Positions 16,540-24,451 of a stretch of DNA of 64,000 bases are shown here, one piece after another. Positions within the stretch are counted from its first letter, which is position 1. Each line of letters begins with the position of its first letter. The translations under genes were made by a program, and so were the position numbers. The notes beneath the pieces are model-generated. The model had not been told where the DNA came from. It was given only the letters and a program-made list of their open reading frames with translations, and made no database searches. The stretch comes from a virus: the IMG/VR virus record IMGVR_UViG_3300042691_039521, positions 16,528 through 80,527 of that record, one strand, 5' to 3'.

Positions 16540-17310
16540 ATGACTATTTTAACGGAGGGTGAGAAGTCTTTCTTTTTGACTACCCCTGCAATTCTCATTG
16601 ATGAATCTAAAGACGTAGCTTCCAACTGGGCTTCTGATCATATTAAGCCGAATCCAGCCTTGAAGTGGGTTCTTGGTAAATATGTTGAAGCTGATAACGC
16701 TAACTCTAATGGTCAATATTGGACTCTTGATGATTTGCGTATCTCAAGTCCTACAATTAATCATTCACCAATGAACATAGATCATCATTCGAATGAAATT
16801 GTTGGAACATGGGTGGCCTCAGAACTTCTATATCCTACCGAAGATAAGTCTAATATTACAAATCCTTACGTTGAAGTTCTTGGTGTCTTCTGGAAAGCTT
16901 ATTTTCCAGAGATGCTAGATAAAGTTCAGGAAGCATTTGATTCTGGTACTCTCCATATTTCGATGGAATGTGTTGGTGAAACGGTTACCTGTGTCGGAAC
17001 AGATAACGCTTGTGGGCAAACTTTTGAGTATGCTGGATCTTTCAGTGATACTTACTGTGAGCATATTCAGAATCGTGAATCATATCGACAAATCAATAAA
17101 CCACACTTCCTTGGTGGAGCATTAATTGTTCCACCAAACCGTCCCGGTTGGAAAGATGCTTCGGTGAATGAAATAGCTAATCTAACAACCGATGAAGATG
17201 CTGATGCAATGATTAAAGAAATTGCACAAGGTTCTCCAGAAGGCTCCCCAGAAGAATGGGAAGCCATTATGTGGGAAATACAATTACGGAAATTCACTCA
17301 GATAAGTTAA
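16540..17310 (+). CDS. putative capsid maturation (prohead) protease
   Basis: This 256-residue protein lies between portal and scaffold. A histidine in MNIDHHSNEIVGTW and a serine in GTLHISMECVG are placed like the His and Ser of prohead serine proteases. A following Cys cluster (CVGTDNACG, YCEHI) looks like an inserted metal-binding loop. It would cleave the scaffold and capsid during maturation. The position supports the role well; the catalytic assignment is by eye. Confidence 0.7.
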   Translation: MTILTEGEKSFFLTTPAILIDESKDVASNWASDHIKPNPALKWVLGKYVEADNANSNGQYWTLDDLRISSPTINHSPMNIDHHSNEIVGTWVASELLYPTEDKSNITNPYVEVLGVFWKAYFPEMLDKVQEAFDSGTLHISMECVGETVTCVGTDNACGQTFEYAGSFSDTYCEHIQNRESYRQINKPHFLGGALIVPPNRPGWKDASVNEIANLTTDEDADAMIKEIAQGSPEGSPEEWEAIMWEIQLRKFTQIS

Positions 17311-17345
17311 TGTTTTTCAAAAAAATACTCTTATTTTTGTAAAGT

Positions 17346-17364
17346 GCCGATAATTTTTGTAGAC
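17346..17364 (+). promoter_or_regulatory. CG-N10-TAGAC late-type promoter before the scaffold/capsid operon
   Basis: GCCGATAA at 17346-17353 is an exact FliA/WhiG -10 consensus and is followed by TAGAC at 17360-17364. The start codon of the scaffold gene is 20 bp further on. A CTTATT element lies 16 bp upstream of the GCC, one base away from the spacing seen at the best copies. Confidence 0.7.
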
Positions 17365-17383
17365 GTAGAAAGGGGTTTAATTC

Positions 17384-18127
17384 ATGGATGAATTAAAGAA
17401 ACTACATGATGAACATCTAGCGAACAAACCCGACTCTATGTCGGACGAGGACTATGCCTCAGTTATTGAGCAGCATAAAACCAATTGTCCATTTTGTAAT
17501 GATCAAGCGATTTCCGATAACGATCCCGAAGAAGGGGGTGACATGGATACATTTACTCAAGAAGAATTAGATGCCGCTGTAGAAGCAGCCGTTGCCCCTA
17601 TTCAAGCTGAGCTTAAGGGTCTTAAAGATTCTGCTGCTGAGTCAGAGGTAGACACCCGTGTTGCTGAGGCTAAGGCTGAAGCAGACGAGCGTGTGGCTGA
17701 ACTACAGGCCCAATTAGAAGCAGCGGTTCTTGAAGCCCAAACGGCTAAAGATGAACTAGCTAATCTAAACTCTTACCTAGAGTCAGAAAAAGAAGCTGCC
17801 GAGCTAGCAGAACTTTACGAAGCTGTTAAGGCTGATCGTAAGGCAAAGATTGCTGAAGTAGCAAATTTCCCAGAAGACTTCCTAGAAGCAAATCTAGACC
17901 GTTGGTGCGCGGAAGATGAAGAATCTTTTGCTGCTCGCCTAGAAGAGTGGAAAATTTCTTCAAGCAAGAAAGAAGAAGTTGTAGAAGAAGCAAGCCTCAG
18001 CAATGAAGCTATCCGCTCTACTGCAATGAATTCCGTAAGACCTGTAGAGACAGAAGCGAAGATCAAGGGTGACCTTGCTAATCTATTCGCTGCTGGCACT
18101 GCTGGTTATGATATTAAGAAACTATAA
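17384..18127 (+). CDS. scaffolding protein with possible nested start
   Basis: This 247-residue acidic protein has a long predicted coiled coil (residues about 80-150, Ala/Glu-rich heptads) and sits between the protease and the decoration/capsid genes, typical of scaffolds that direct prohead assembly and are then removed. The first 53 residues form a separate segment with CPFC. An internal ATG at 17543 is preceded by AAGGGGGTG and would give a 194-residue form starting MDTFTQEELDAAV, so two isoforms may be made. A late-type promoter lies upstream. Confidence 0.8.
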   Translation: MDELKKLHDEHLANKPDSMSDEDYASVIEQHKTNCPFCNDQAISDNDPEEGGDMDTFTQEELDAAVEAAVAPIQAELKGLKDSAAESEVDTRVAEAKAEADERVAELQAQLEAAVLEAQTAKDELANLNSYLESEKEAAELAELYEAVKADRKAKIAEVANFPEDFLEANLDRWCAEDEESFAARLEEWKISSSKKEEVVEEASLSNEAIRSTAMNSVRPVETEAKIKGDLANLFAAGTAGYDIKKL

Positions 18128-18141
18128 GAAAGGGGTAACAC

Positions 18142-18711
18142 ATGAATACTCGTAATTTTCAGTTCCGTGTATCTCCCCTAGATGGCGAGCGGGGAAGCCG
18201 CTTTGTTCTAGATTCTGAGTCCGATGCTCTACCACAGGGCGTTCCAGTAGTAGCAACCGGCGAGTTCGACGCTACTGGTCGTGCTATTGTAGAACTAGCT
18301 ACCGATGACGGTGGCAACCTTGACAAGCCTAAGGCTGGTCAAGGTGGGATTCTTGTTTACGAACAATTCCGCTACGATGGGACAGATACTGCTATTACCA
18401 CATACTCTGACATGGACACAGTTCCTGCTGGCCGTGGTGTTCAAGTTGTAACCGGTGAAAACCGTGTGAAGGTTGCATACAAGACCACTGATGCTACAGC
18501 GTTCTACAACCGTGCAAACTACCCAACTGCTCGTGTAATGGTTGCTGGCGCAGGCGCCACTCCTACCGTTGCAGTAGGTGACTACCTAACCCCAGGCACC
18601 GGCTCTGATGTTGCTGGCTACTGGAAAGAAACTTCAGATGCAGCCGAAGCTTGGTTAGTTGTAACATCCGTCGATTCAAACGGCTGGGTTGAAGCCGTTC
18701 TAAACTTCTGA
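18142..18711 (+). CDS. putative capsid decoration/stabilisation protein
   Basis: This 189-residue beta-rich protein with few charged helices is encoded directly before the major capsid protein. It has alternating glycine/valine strands (VVATGEF, RGVQVVTGENRV, ATPTVAVGDYLTPGTG) like small trimeric decoration proteins. The codons are rich in C-ending forms like those of the capsid gene, which suggests high expression. The RBS is AAAGGGG. The role is inferred from position and composition. Confidence 0.65.
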   Translation: MNTRNFQFRVSPLDGERGSRFVLDSESDALPQGVPVVATGEFDATGRAIVELATDDGGNLDKPKAGQGGILVYEQFRYDGTDTAITTYSDMDTVPAGRGVQVVTGENRVKVAYKTTDATAFYNRANYPTARVMVAGAGATPTVAVGDYLTPGTGSDVAGYWKETSDAAEAWLVVTSVDSNGWVEAVLNF

Positions 18712-18725
18712 GAGGGGGTCAACAA

Positions 18726-19664
18726 ATGAGTACACTATTTTCTAAAACAGATCCTCTAGTAGAAGAAATGAAGGCTATTAAGGCTCGCGTTAATGAAGAA
18801 GCAGCAGCAAAATTCTATGATGACAAATGGCGTCGTGATGTTGCTCAGGAAATCACTGATGGTATCGAACAAGGTTTCGAAACTAACAACATCATTGACC
18901 TCTTCAGCGAAACCCTTAACCTAGAACTAGATGGTCGATTCGTAATCGAAGAACTTCGTGGTCTACAAGCCTTCTGGCATGGCCGTGGTGGTTACATTGA
19001 GGAAAGCGATCTATGGAAAGATGCATACGAAATTCTACCTGACACAATTGGCTTCCACGTCACTCAGTCAGAAGATCGTCTTCGTACAAACTTTGCTGAA
19101 ACCGCTGAAACCCTAGTTCGTCTAGGTACCAAGCGTGTTATCGCTGAAATCAACAATCGTGTTCTAGCCGTATATCAGGCAGCTATTCAGTCTGGTGACG
19201 ACTCCTACATTGGGGCTGGCTCCCTTTCTCTAGCGAACCTTAACTCCGCTCTAGCGGGTGTTCGGGACGCTTCAGAAAACTCCAACCCAGTAATCATTGG
19301 TCGTTCAACAATGACCGAGAAGATCATTGATCTTCTTACCGTAGGTAACACTTACCAGATGTTTACCCCCGAAACCAACGAGAGCATTCTCGCCACTGGT
19401 GTTCGCGGTGTCTACCGTGGCGCTCAGGTTATCACTCTAAACAATTACACTGATGCTGATGGAAATTCAACTTTCCCAGCGAATGAAATCTTTGTTCTTG
19501 ATAGAAGTGCTGGCAAGACCGCTTTCTTCGGTGGTCCTCAGTTCAAGGAATACCTTGAGCCTAACAACTGGAACTGGCACTACATTGCACGTTGGGATGT
19601 CGCTTCGACTCTCATCTACAAGGATCGTGTCCGTCGTATCGTTGTTGGTGACGTAGCTCCTTGA
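18726..19664 (+). CDS. major capsid protein
   Basis: This 312-residue protein follows the decoration gene and is followed by a strong intrinsic terminator, the usual setting of the most abundant head protein. The codons are biased to C-ending forms (aac, ttc, acc), as expected for heavy translation. The N-terminal region (residues 1-60) is helical and could be the delta-like or linker segment. The sequence is compatible with an HK97-type fold but has no short diagnostic motif. The RBS is GAGGGGG. Confidence 0.85.
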   Translation: MSTLFSKTDPLVEEMKAIKARVNEEAAAKFYDDKWRRDVAQEITDGIEQGFETNNIIDLFSETLNLELDGRFVIEELRGLQAFWHGRGGYIEESDLWKDAYEILPDTIGFHVTQSEDRLRTNFAETAETLVRLGTKRVIAEINNRVLAVYQAAIQSGDDSYIGAGSLSLANLNSALAGVRDASENSNPVIIGRSTMTEKIIDLLTVGNTYQMFTPETNESILATGVRGVYRGAQVITLNNYTDADGNSTFPANEIFVLDRSAGKTAFFGGPQFKEYLEPNNWNWHYIARWDVASTLIYKDRVRRIVVGDVAP

Positions 19665-19692
19665 TAAGCTTTTAACCTAAGGTTCTAATTAA

Positions 19693-19726
19693 GCCGCCTT
19701 GCTCATATTGGCAGGGCGGCTTTTTT
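19693..19726 (+). terminator. intrinsic terminator after the major capsid gene
   Basis: A 10-bp GC-rich stem (GCCGCCTTGC with GCAGGGCGGC), an 8-nt loop and six T residues (19721-19726) form a textbook rho-independent terminator. It separates the capsid gene from the next late-type promoter at 19731. Confidence 0.92.
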
Positions 19727-19730
19727 AGTT

Positions 19731-19764
19731 CTTTTCTTTATATCATCCGATGTATATTATAGGA
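19731..19764 (+). promoter_or_regulatory. late-type promoter (CTTT-N11-TCCGAT-TAGGA)
   Basis: CTTT at 19731-19734, 11 bp, TCCGATG at 19746-19752 and TAGGA at 19760-19764. It is one of four copies with identical 34-bp architecture. It lies just after the capsid terminator and 27 bp before the next start codon. Confidence 0.75.
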
Positions 19765-19791
19765 ATCGTTTTTATACAAAGGAGAAAAGAT

Positions 19792-20316
19792 ATGCCACGT
19801 AGAGAAGATTTAGAAGTTTGGGAAAACCGTAATCGTAGCGAATTTTGGGTCATGAAAGAAGATCTATCCGGTGATGTCGTACCAGTTCGTGTTCCCCCAG
19901 GCAAGCAGATTGAGATTTCAACCTACGACCGCCAGCGGAATCAGGAACAAACAATCGACCCTAAATTTGATTGGTTCACTAATGGGGCTTTGTCAAGAGT
20001 TAGGCTTGTTGATACAGCCGAAGACATTGAAGAGATTGAGGCCAACCCCAATGCTAAGTCAGAAAAAGAACTGATTGCGCTTCTTAATCTTAATGCCAAT
20101 GAATTAAAAAAGGAACTTGCTGAGATTACAAGTCCATTGGTACTAGCTCGACTCAAAGAATTCATTGAATCCGATGATGCAGATAAAATCGAAAGCCTCA
20201 CCGTTGCTAAGAACAAAGCTGTTATTAGTAGATATGAAGAACTTCATCCACCTGTGACGGGCAAGGTTTTTGATACATACGAAGAAGCTATTGCCAAACC
20301 CAAGAAGCTATCGTAA
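19792..20316 (+). CDS. hypothetical head protein (174 aa)
   Basis: The frame opens at 19750, but the ATG at 19792 follows AAAGGAG and lies downstream of the promoter motif, so it is the start. The N-terminal half looks beta-rich (FWVMKEDLSGDVVPVRVPPG), and the C-terminal half is helical (KSEKELIALLNLNANELKKEL). It lies between the capsid and head-tail connector genes. No family is recognised; a head-associated role is likely from position. Confidence 0.65.
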   Translation: MPRREDLEVWENRNRSEFWVMKEDLSGDVVPVRVPPGKQIEISTYDRQRNQEQTIDPKFDWFTNGALSRVRLVDTAEDIEEIEANPNAKSEKELIALLNLNANELKKELAEITSPLVLARLKEFIESDDADKIESLTVAKNKAVISRYEELHPPVTGKVFDTYEEAIAKPKKLS

Positions 20317-20335
20317 TCCGATATATTTGTTAGTA
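20317..20335 (+). promoter_or_regulatory. CG-N10-TAG late-type motif before connector genes
   Basis: TCCGATA at 20317-20323 followed by TAGTA at 20331-20335, with the family's CG-N10-TAG spacing. There is no CTTT 15 bp upstream, so it is weaker than the four best copies. It lies directly after a stop codon and 25 bp before the next start. Confidence 0.5.
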
Positions 20336-20359
20336 TTCTTTAAACTTGGAGGTAGTTAA

Positions 20360-20863
20360 ATGGCGTCAATCGACTTAGAGGATCTCGTTCCAGATTTAGT
20401 GATTGAGCTAAATACTCCTGGTGCTAACATATATGGATCTGTTTCCAACGAAGAGTGGGTATCAAGACTGAGGAATGCTTTCTGGGAAGCCCATCTCAAT
20501 GGGTTCATGGATGGGTGGACAGAATCAGATGGGATTGTATCAAAACTCAACGACCCTAGTGCCAACGCCATGACTCGTGATCAACAACAGTTAATTATTT
20601 TACATGCAGGCATGAATGTTATTCGTGCCGAACTCAGAACGCTAAATACATCTGAATCATATAAAGCTGGACCCGTTGCTTATGAGGTACAAAAGTCTTC
20701 ACAGGTTCTTAGGGCTTTGTTAGACGATATGACAAAAAGAATGAACTATCTATTGCAGCGACTAGCTGACATGGGTATAGCTAGAGATATTTACTACATC
20801 AATAGTTATATTGCCCGTCAAGATGCTATTAACTCTGGTGCAACTCCTTGGGTCGGTAACTGA
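20360..20863 (+). CDS. putative head-tail adaptor
   Basis: This 167-residue mostly helical protein (helices around WVSRLRNAFWEAHLNGFMDG and LRALLDDMTKRMNYLLQRLA) is the first of three overlapping genes at the head-tail junction. Helical proteins of this size after the capsid commonly form the connector ring below the portal. The RBS is GGAGG. The stop shares a base with the next ATG. The function is inferred from position. Confidence 0.6.
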   Translation: MASIDLEDLVPDLVIELNTPGANIYGSVSNEEWVSRLRNAFWEAHLNGFMDGWTESDGIVSKLNDPSANAMTRDQQQLIILHAGMNVIRAELRTLNTSESYKAGPVAYEVQKSSQVLRALLDDMTKRMNYLLQRLADMGIARDIYYINSYIARQDAINSGATPWVGN

Positions 20864-21315
20864 TGGCTACGGTGCCGGGTTTTGGAGAGGGATTTCCTTC
20901 TACTGTTTTCAGAAATAATATTAAGAATGTTATGAGAATGGGTGCCCCCAGTGCTGTAGAACAGAGGGTTACATTCCGATGGCCTTCAAAAAAAACTTTT
21001 GTTGGTAAAACAGACCCATCGGGTCGACCCTACGACTTAGCTTCAGCAACATCTTCTGTTGTCCAGAAAGAAGATGTGCAGATTGATTGCGCTGTGGAGA
21101 TTTTGGATAGGAACCCAACTGGAACACCTATTGGTGAATTCAATAATCCAAGAGCAACCATAACTGTTTTAGATGTTGATTATGAAACAATTAAAGGCTC
21201 AACAATAGTTTTGATAGGTGGAAACACTTATAACGTAAACTATGTTGAGCCTGTTGGTTTGTTTGATGTAACTATTTATACATTACATTGTCAGGCGGTG
21301 GATGAAGCAGCATGA
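20863..21315 (+). CDS. putative head-tail stopper
   Basis: This 150-residue beta-rich protein includes ATITVLDVDYETIKG and TIVLIGGNTYNVNYVEPVGLFDVTIYTLHC. The size, beta content and place as second connector gene match siphophage stopper/neck proteins that seal the head. It overlaps both neighbours. No specific family motif is seen. Confidence 0.6.
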   Translation: MATVPGFGEGFPSTVFRNNIKNVMRMGAPSAVEQRVTFRWPSKKTFVGKTDPSGRPYDLASATSSVVQKEDVQIDCAVEILDRNPTGTPIGEFNNPRATITVLDVDYETIKGSTIVLIGGNTYNVNYVEPVGLFDVTIYTLHCQAVDEAA

Positions 21316-21833
21316 GTGAGATAGTAGGTGGTCTAAGACGCAGACTTATTAAAGACAATCTTTATTATATGATTCATAACTCTATGGATCAACTCAACTG
21401 GTTTAGTGGAGATTTAAGCAATGACCCAGTTGAACTCATTTCAGAGCAGATTGATTCATCAAAGGAGATTAAACCAAACAAGATTTCTATTTCGGCAGAA
21501 GATCTAAATACCAGAGAATGGGAAATGGGTTCTACTTTAGATGAATATGCTTGGGAGATATATATAGATATCTTTGCTGAAGATGAATCTGTGGGCATTC
21601 ATCTATCTGGCGATATATACGATATATTAACAGGAAAATTTACTTCTCTTGGTCGCTCAGATAATAGATTTAATGTATATAATCTCGCTGTCGATGGCGA
21701 ACCTTTTTTGTTTAGTTGTGAATTAAGAAACGTTGAGATTGGTAGAGTTAGAGAGTGGAACAAACCCTTCAATAAATATTGGTGGGTTATAGGCGTAACA
21801 GTTGTAGATTACTATTATGGAGATGGAGGCTAA
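21312..21833 (+). CDS. putative tail terminator / neck protein
   Basis: This 173-residue alpha/beta protein starts with an ATGA overlap. Its sequence has strands alternating with acid-rich loops (YAWEIYIDIFAEDESVGIHL, FNVYNLAVDGEPFLFSCELRNVEIG), like tail terminator proteins, which cap the tube and join it to the head. It is the third connector-like gene, before the fibre block. The role is from position and size. Confidence 0.55.
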   Translation: MSEIVGGLRRRLIKDNLYYMIHNSMDQLNWFSGDLSNDPVELISEQIDSSKEIKPNKISISAEDLNTREWEMGSTLDEYAWEIYIDIFAEDESVGIHLSGDIYDILTGKFTSLGRSDNRFNVYNLAVDGEPFLFSCELRNVEIGRVREWNKPFNKYWWVIGVTVVDYYYGDGG

Positions 21834-21835
21834 TA

Positions 21836-22192
21836 ATGGCTACCGTATTTAACAATATTGATAGAGTAGCAGGTGACCCTTTAGTCTCTGTTAATGTAAC
21901 GATTGAATTAGTTTGGGACACTTCTGTTAGCGCTTTAGCTAAAATTGCTGATGAAGATACTGTTGTTCGTGGTTTGTATGGAACAACAACTGATGCAGAT
22001 GGCTATTGGGAAGTCGATTTGGTTTCAAATGATAATATTACTCCCGATGATTCTCTATATAAAATTACTGAAAGACTTTCTATTAGCAATGATTCTGTAA
22101 CATATTATATTTCTGTTCCCGATGCAGCAACTCCAACATCTTGGATTGGTGACATTGTTGTTGATCCCGACGACCTACCTACATGGGTGTGA
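21836..22192 (+). CDS. small beta-rich virion protein
   Basis: This 118-residue protein starts at the ATG at 21836 (RBS GGAGG); the frame extends further upstream without a better site. The sequence resembles a single Ig-like/transthyretin-like domain (LVSVNVTIELVWDTS, YGTTTDADGYWEVDLV). It leads the four-gene fibre module and is probably a fibre base or adaptor. No specific family is identified. Confidence 0.6.
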   Translation: MATVFNNIDRVAGDPLVSVNVTIELVWDTSVSALAKIADEDTVVRGLYGTTTDADGYWEVDLVSNDNITPDDSLYKITERLSISNDSVTYYISVPDAATPTSWIGDIVVDPDDLPTWV

Positions 22193-22198
22193 TGCGTG

Positions 22199-22582
22199 AT
22201 GACTCCTATTAAGAAGGATTTAGAAATTTGGCAGGGTAAAACCTATGATGAGCCTTGGATTTTTGGTCGAGCCATCAAAGATGAAACTGGTCAAGTTGTA
22301 GATACCGAGGTCACCAACCTTGGTGGCTATACTGGAAAGATGCAGTTAAGAGAATCTGTTGATTCAGAAGAACCAACTTTAGAGCTTACTACCGAGAATG
22401 GACGTATTCTTATTGATGCAGAACATGGTGAGGTGAGATTGTTTCTTACTGCAGAAGAAACAGCCGCTTTACCTGTTGGATCTTATAAATATGATTTAGA
22501 GCTTATTACCGCTTCGGGTCGTGTTTATGGTCCGCTTTATGGAAAAGTTAAGGTTAGAGCAGAGGTAACACGCGATGCCTAA
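22199..22582 (+). CDS. fibre-base or upper-baseplate-like protein
   Basis: This roughly 127-residue protein begins with [18 protein letters not shown], then [22 protein letters not shown] and a beta-sandwich-like end [24 protein letters not shown]. The pattern resembles BppU-like N-terminal domains that anchor fibres. A GTG lies one codon before the ATG, and neither has a strong RBS. It overlaps the collagen-like fibre gene by 8 bp. Confidence 0.6.
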   Translation: MTPIKKDLEIWQGKTYDEPWIFGRAIKDETGQVVDTEVTNLGGYTGKMQLRESVDSEEPTLELTTENGRILIDAEHGEVRLFLTAEETAALPVGSYKYDLELITASGRVYGPLYGKVKVRAEVTRDA

Positions 22583-24167
22583 TTATATAGAAGATGATGA
22601 CAATGAAATCATTTTCTTGGGCGAAGACGTAGAGACTACCGAAACACTTATTCCTGGTGAACCGGAAACTCTATTCGTGCAAATGGGTCTACAAGGACCA
22701 GAGGGAGCGCAGGGTCCTGCTGGCGATGGTGGTACCGGGCCAACAGGCCCAAGCGGTCCCACAGGCCCACAGGGCGATCCTGGCGGCCCCACGGGGGCGA
22801 CCGGTCCATTTGGGGCAACCGGACCATTAGGAGCGACTGGGGCGACTGGGGCTATAGGAGCAACCGGAGCAACCGGTATACAGGGCGCTACTGGTGCCGC
22901 TGGTGAAGTTGGCTACACTGGACCAGTAGGTGCGAGTGGTGGCCAAGGAGCAACCGGTTCGGTCGGTGCTACTGGTGCTACTGGAGCACATGGTGCTACT
23001 GGTTCAATAGGTTTACAAGGATTTACTGGACCCGCTGGTCCGGCCGGCGCTACCGGCGTTCAGGGTGAGATTGGTGAAGTTGGAAATACTGGTCCGAGTG
23101 GTGCTACGGGAAATCAGGGTTTTACTGGCGCAATCGGATCAACTGGCGCAACCGGGCCACAGGGTTCAACTGGCGCAACCGGTCTTGATGGCATAACAGG
23201 AGCGACCGGTGCTTCGGGTCCACAGGGTGATATTGGTGCTACCGGTCCTGCCGGAGCAACTGGAATAGCTGGATCTACTGGGGTGATGGGAGCAACTGGT
23301 TCGCAGGGAGCAACAGGCGCAACTGGCCCAGCAGGTGCAACCGGCTCCCAAGGAAACGCTGGTTTTACCGGAGTCCAAGGAGCAACTGGTCCGATCGGTC
23401 CAGATGGAGCCACTGGTTCGGTCGGTGCTACTGGTGCTACTGGAGTTTCTGGTCTAGTGGGAGCCACTGGCGCACAAGGTCCTACCGGATCAACTGGACC
23501 CATTGGCGAAACTGGCGCTACGGGGGTTGGTTCTGCTGGTGCGACTGGTGCTACCGGTCCAGACGGTGCGACCGGACCACAGGGTACTTCCATTATCACT
23601 AATGCTTCTACGTATTCTAGCAACTTAGGCTATCATTTACCCGGCGTACTCTGGGATAGTCTTAATAATGCTGTTGCGGTTACCGCTAACACAATTCGTT
23701 ATGTTCCATTTCTAATTAGGGCTGGGACATTGACGGTAGATCGTATTTGTTTTGAGGTGACCACTCTTCAGGCTAATAGTAATGCGAGAGTTGGGGTTTA
23801 TACTGCTGACTCAACATGGCAACCAACTGGTGCTGCTCTTATTGACGCCACGGCAACAACTGCGACTACAGGGGCTAAAAATATTACTGTATCAGGGACA
23901 TTGCCTGCTGGGCGCTATCTTGCATGTATAGTTTCCGATGCCAACATCAGCGTAAGATCTGGAGCAGCTAGACCAACATGGGGAACTGATCACGCCGCTA
24001 CAGTTGTGACCGCTCCATCTTCTGCTCAAATTATTACTAGTCGTAGTACCTCGCTTACCTATCCATCTTCATTACCAAATTCGGGGCCAGCTTGGAACGC
24101 TATATCTGGTTCTGCAACTAATCCAAATACTGATCCACTTATCTTACTAAGGGGCACTTACTCATGA
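22575..24167 (+). CDS. collagen-like fibre protein
   Basis: This 530-residue protein has a short N-terminal anchor (residues 1-35), then about 300 residues of Gly-X-Y triplets dominated by Gly-Ala-Thr (about 37-335), and a C-terminal globular domain of about 190 residues. Triplet runs should form a trimeric collagen-like shaft. The C-terminal domain has [10 protein letters not shown] and [19 protein letters not shown] and resembles the C terminus of the fibre at 44375, so it is probably a receptor-binding tip. It is translationally coupled to both neighbours. Confidence 0.9.
   Translation: MPNYIEDDDNEIIFLGEDVETTETLIPGEPETLFVQMGLQGPEGAQGPAGDGGTGPTGPSGPTGPQGDPGGPTGATGPFGATGPLGATGATGAIGATGATGIQGATGAAGEVGYTGPVGASGGQGATGSVGATGATGAHGATGSIGLQGFTGPAGPAGATGVQGEIGEVGNTGPSGATGNQGFTGAIGSTGATGPQGSTGATGLDGITGATGASGPQGDIGATGPAGATGIAGSTGVMGATGSQGATGATGPAGATGSQGNAGFTGVQGATGPIGPDGATGSVGATGATGVSGLVGATGAQGPTGSTGPIGETGATGVGSAGATGATGPDGATGPQGTSIITNASTYSSNLGYHLPGVLWDSLNNAVAVTANTIRYVPFLIRAGTLTVDRICFEVTTLQANSNARVGVYTADSTWQPTGAALIDATATTATTGAKNITVSGTLPAGRYLACIVSDANISVRSGAARPTWGTDHAATVVTAPSSAQIITSRSTSLTYPSSLPNSGPAWNAISGSATNPNTDPLILLRGTYS
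22680..23590 (+). repeat. collagen-like Gly-X-Y coding repeats
   Basis: This is a tandem array of 9-bp units mostly encoding Gly-Ala-Thr. Codon choice varies between units, but longer exact repeats occur: the 30 bp at 22956-22985 recur at 23415-23444, 459 bp apart and in frame. Recombination between such copies would lengthen or shorten the fibre shaft without a frameshift. Confidence 0.9.
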
Positions 24168-24409
24168 TAACTCTTCGTACTGATATAGATATAGAAGGCA
24201 ATGAAACAGATATTTGGTATGTGCCCGATGGTGGAATAACCATTTGGCATAATGGCGTAGACACTGGTGAACCTTATGTGCCAATAGAAATAGAATCTGC
24301 TTTAGATGCAGAACAAGCATTAGCCTTAATGGTGCTATGTATTGCCGATAATGATATGGAAGGTGCTCAAGAAGCTGCCCAAATGTGGAAGACGGCCGTA
24401 GGATTATAA
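24164..24409 (+). CDS. small protein following fibre gene (81 aa)
   Basis: This 81-residue acidic protein starts in an ATGA overlap with the collagen-like fibre. The N-terminal half is beta-like ([26 protein letters not shown]) and the C-terminal half is a helix ([26 protein letters not shown]). It may be a fibre-assembly or capping protein. No family is recognised. Confidence 0.6.
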   Translation: MITLRTDIDIEGNETDIWYVPDGGITIWHNGVDTGEPYVPIEIESALDAEQALALMVLCIADNDMEGAQEAAQMWKTAVGL

Positions 24410-24414
24410 CGTTT

Positions 24415-24433
24415 GACGTTATATTAAATAGGA
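24415..24433 (+). promoter_or_regulatory. late-type motif, TTGACGTTATATTAAA variant
   Basis: TTGACG followed by TTATATTAAA and TAGGA (24429-24433) keeps the CG-N10-TAGGA spacing of the family. Nearly the same sequence occurs at 46895-46915. It lies 18 bp before the TTG start of the next fibre gene. Confidence 0.5.
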
Positions 24434-24451
24434 TCGAATAAAGGAGATAAG

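Noticed and set aside
22680-23590. Possible CRISPR or satellite array
   Set aside because: The repeats are 9-bp codon triplets within an open reading frame with no constant repeat-spacer structure.
23114-23623. Long Pro-rich open frame on the minus strand
   Set aside because: It is the complement of the collagen-like Gly-X-Y repeats; Gly-Ala-Thr codons read backwards give Pro/Val/Ala repeats. There is no RBS or context.
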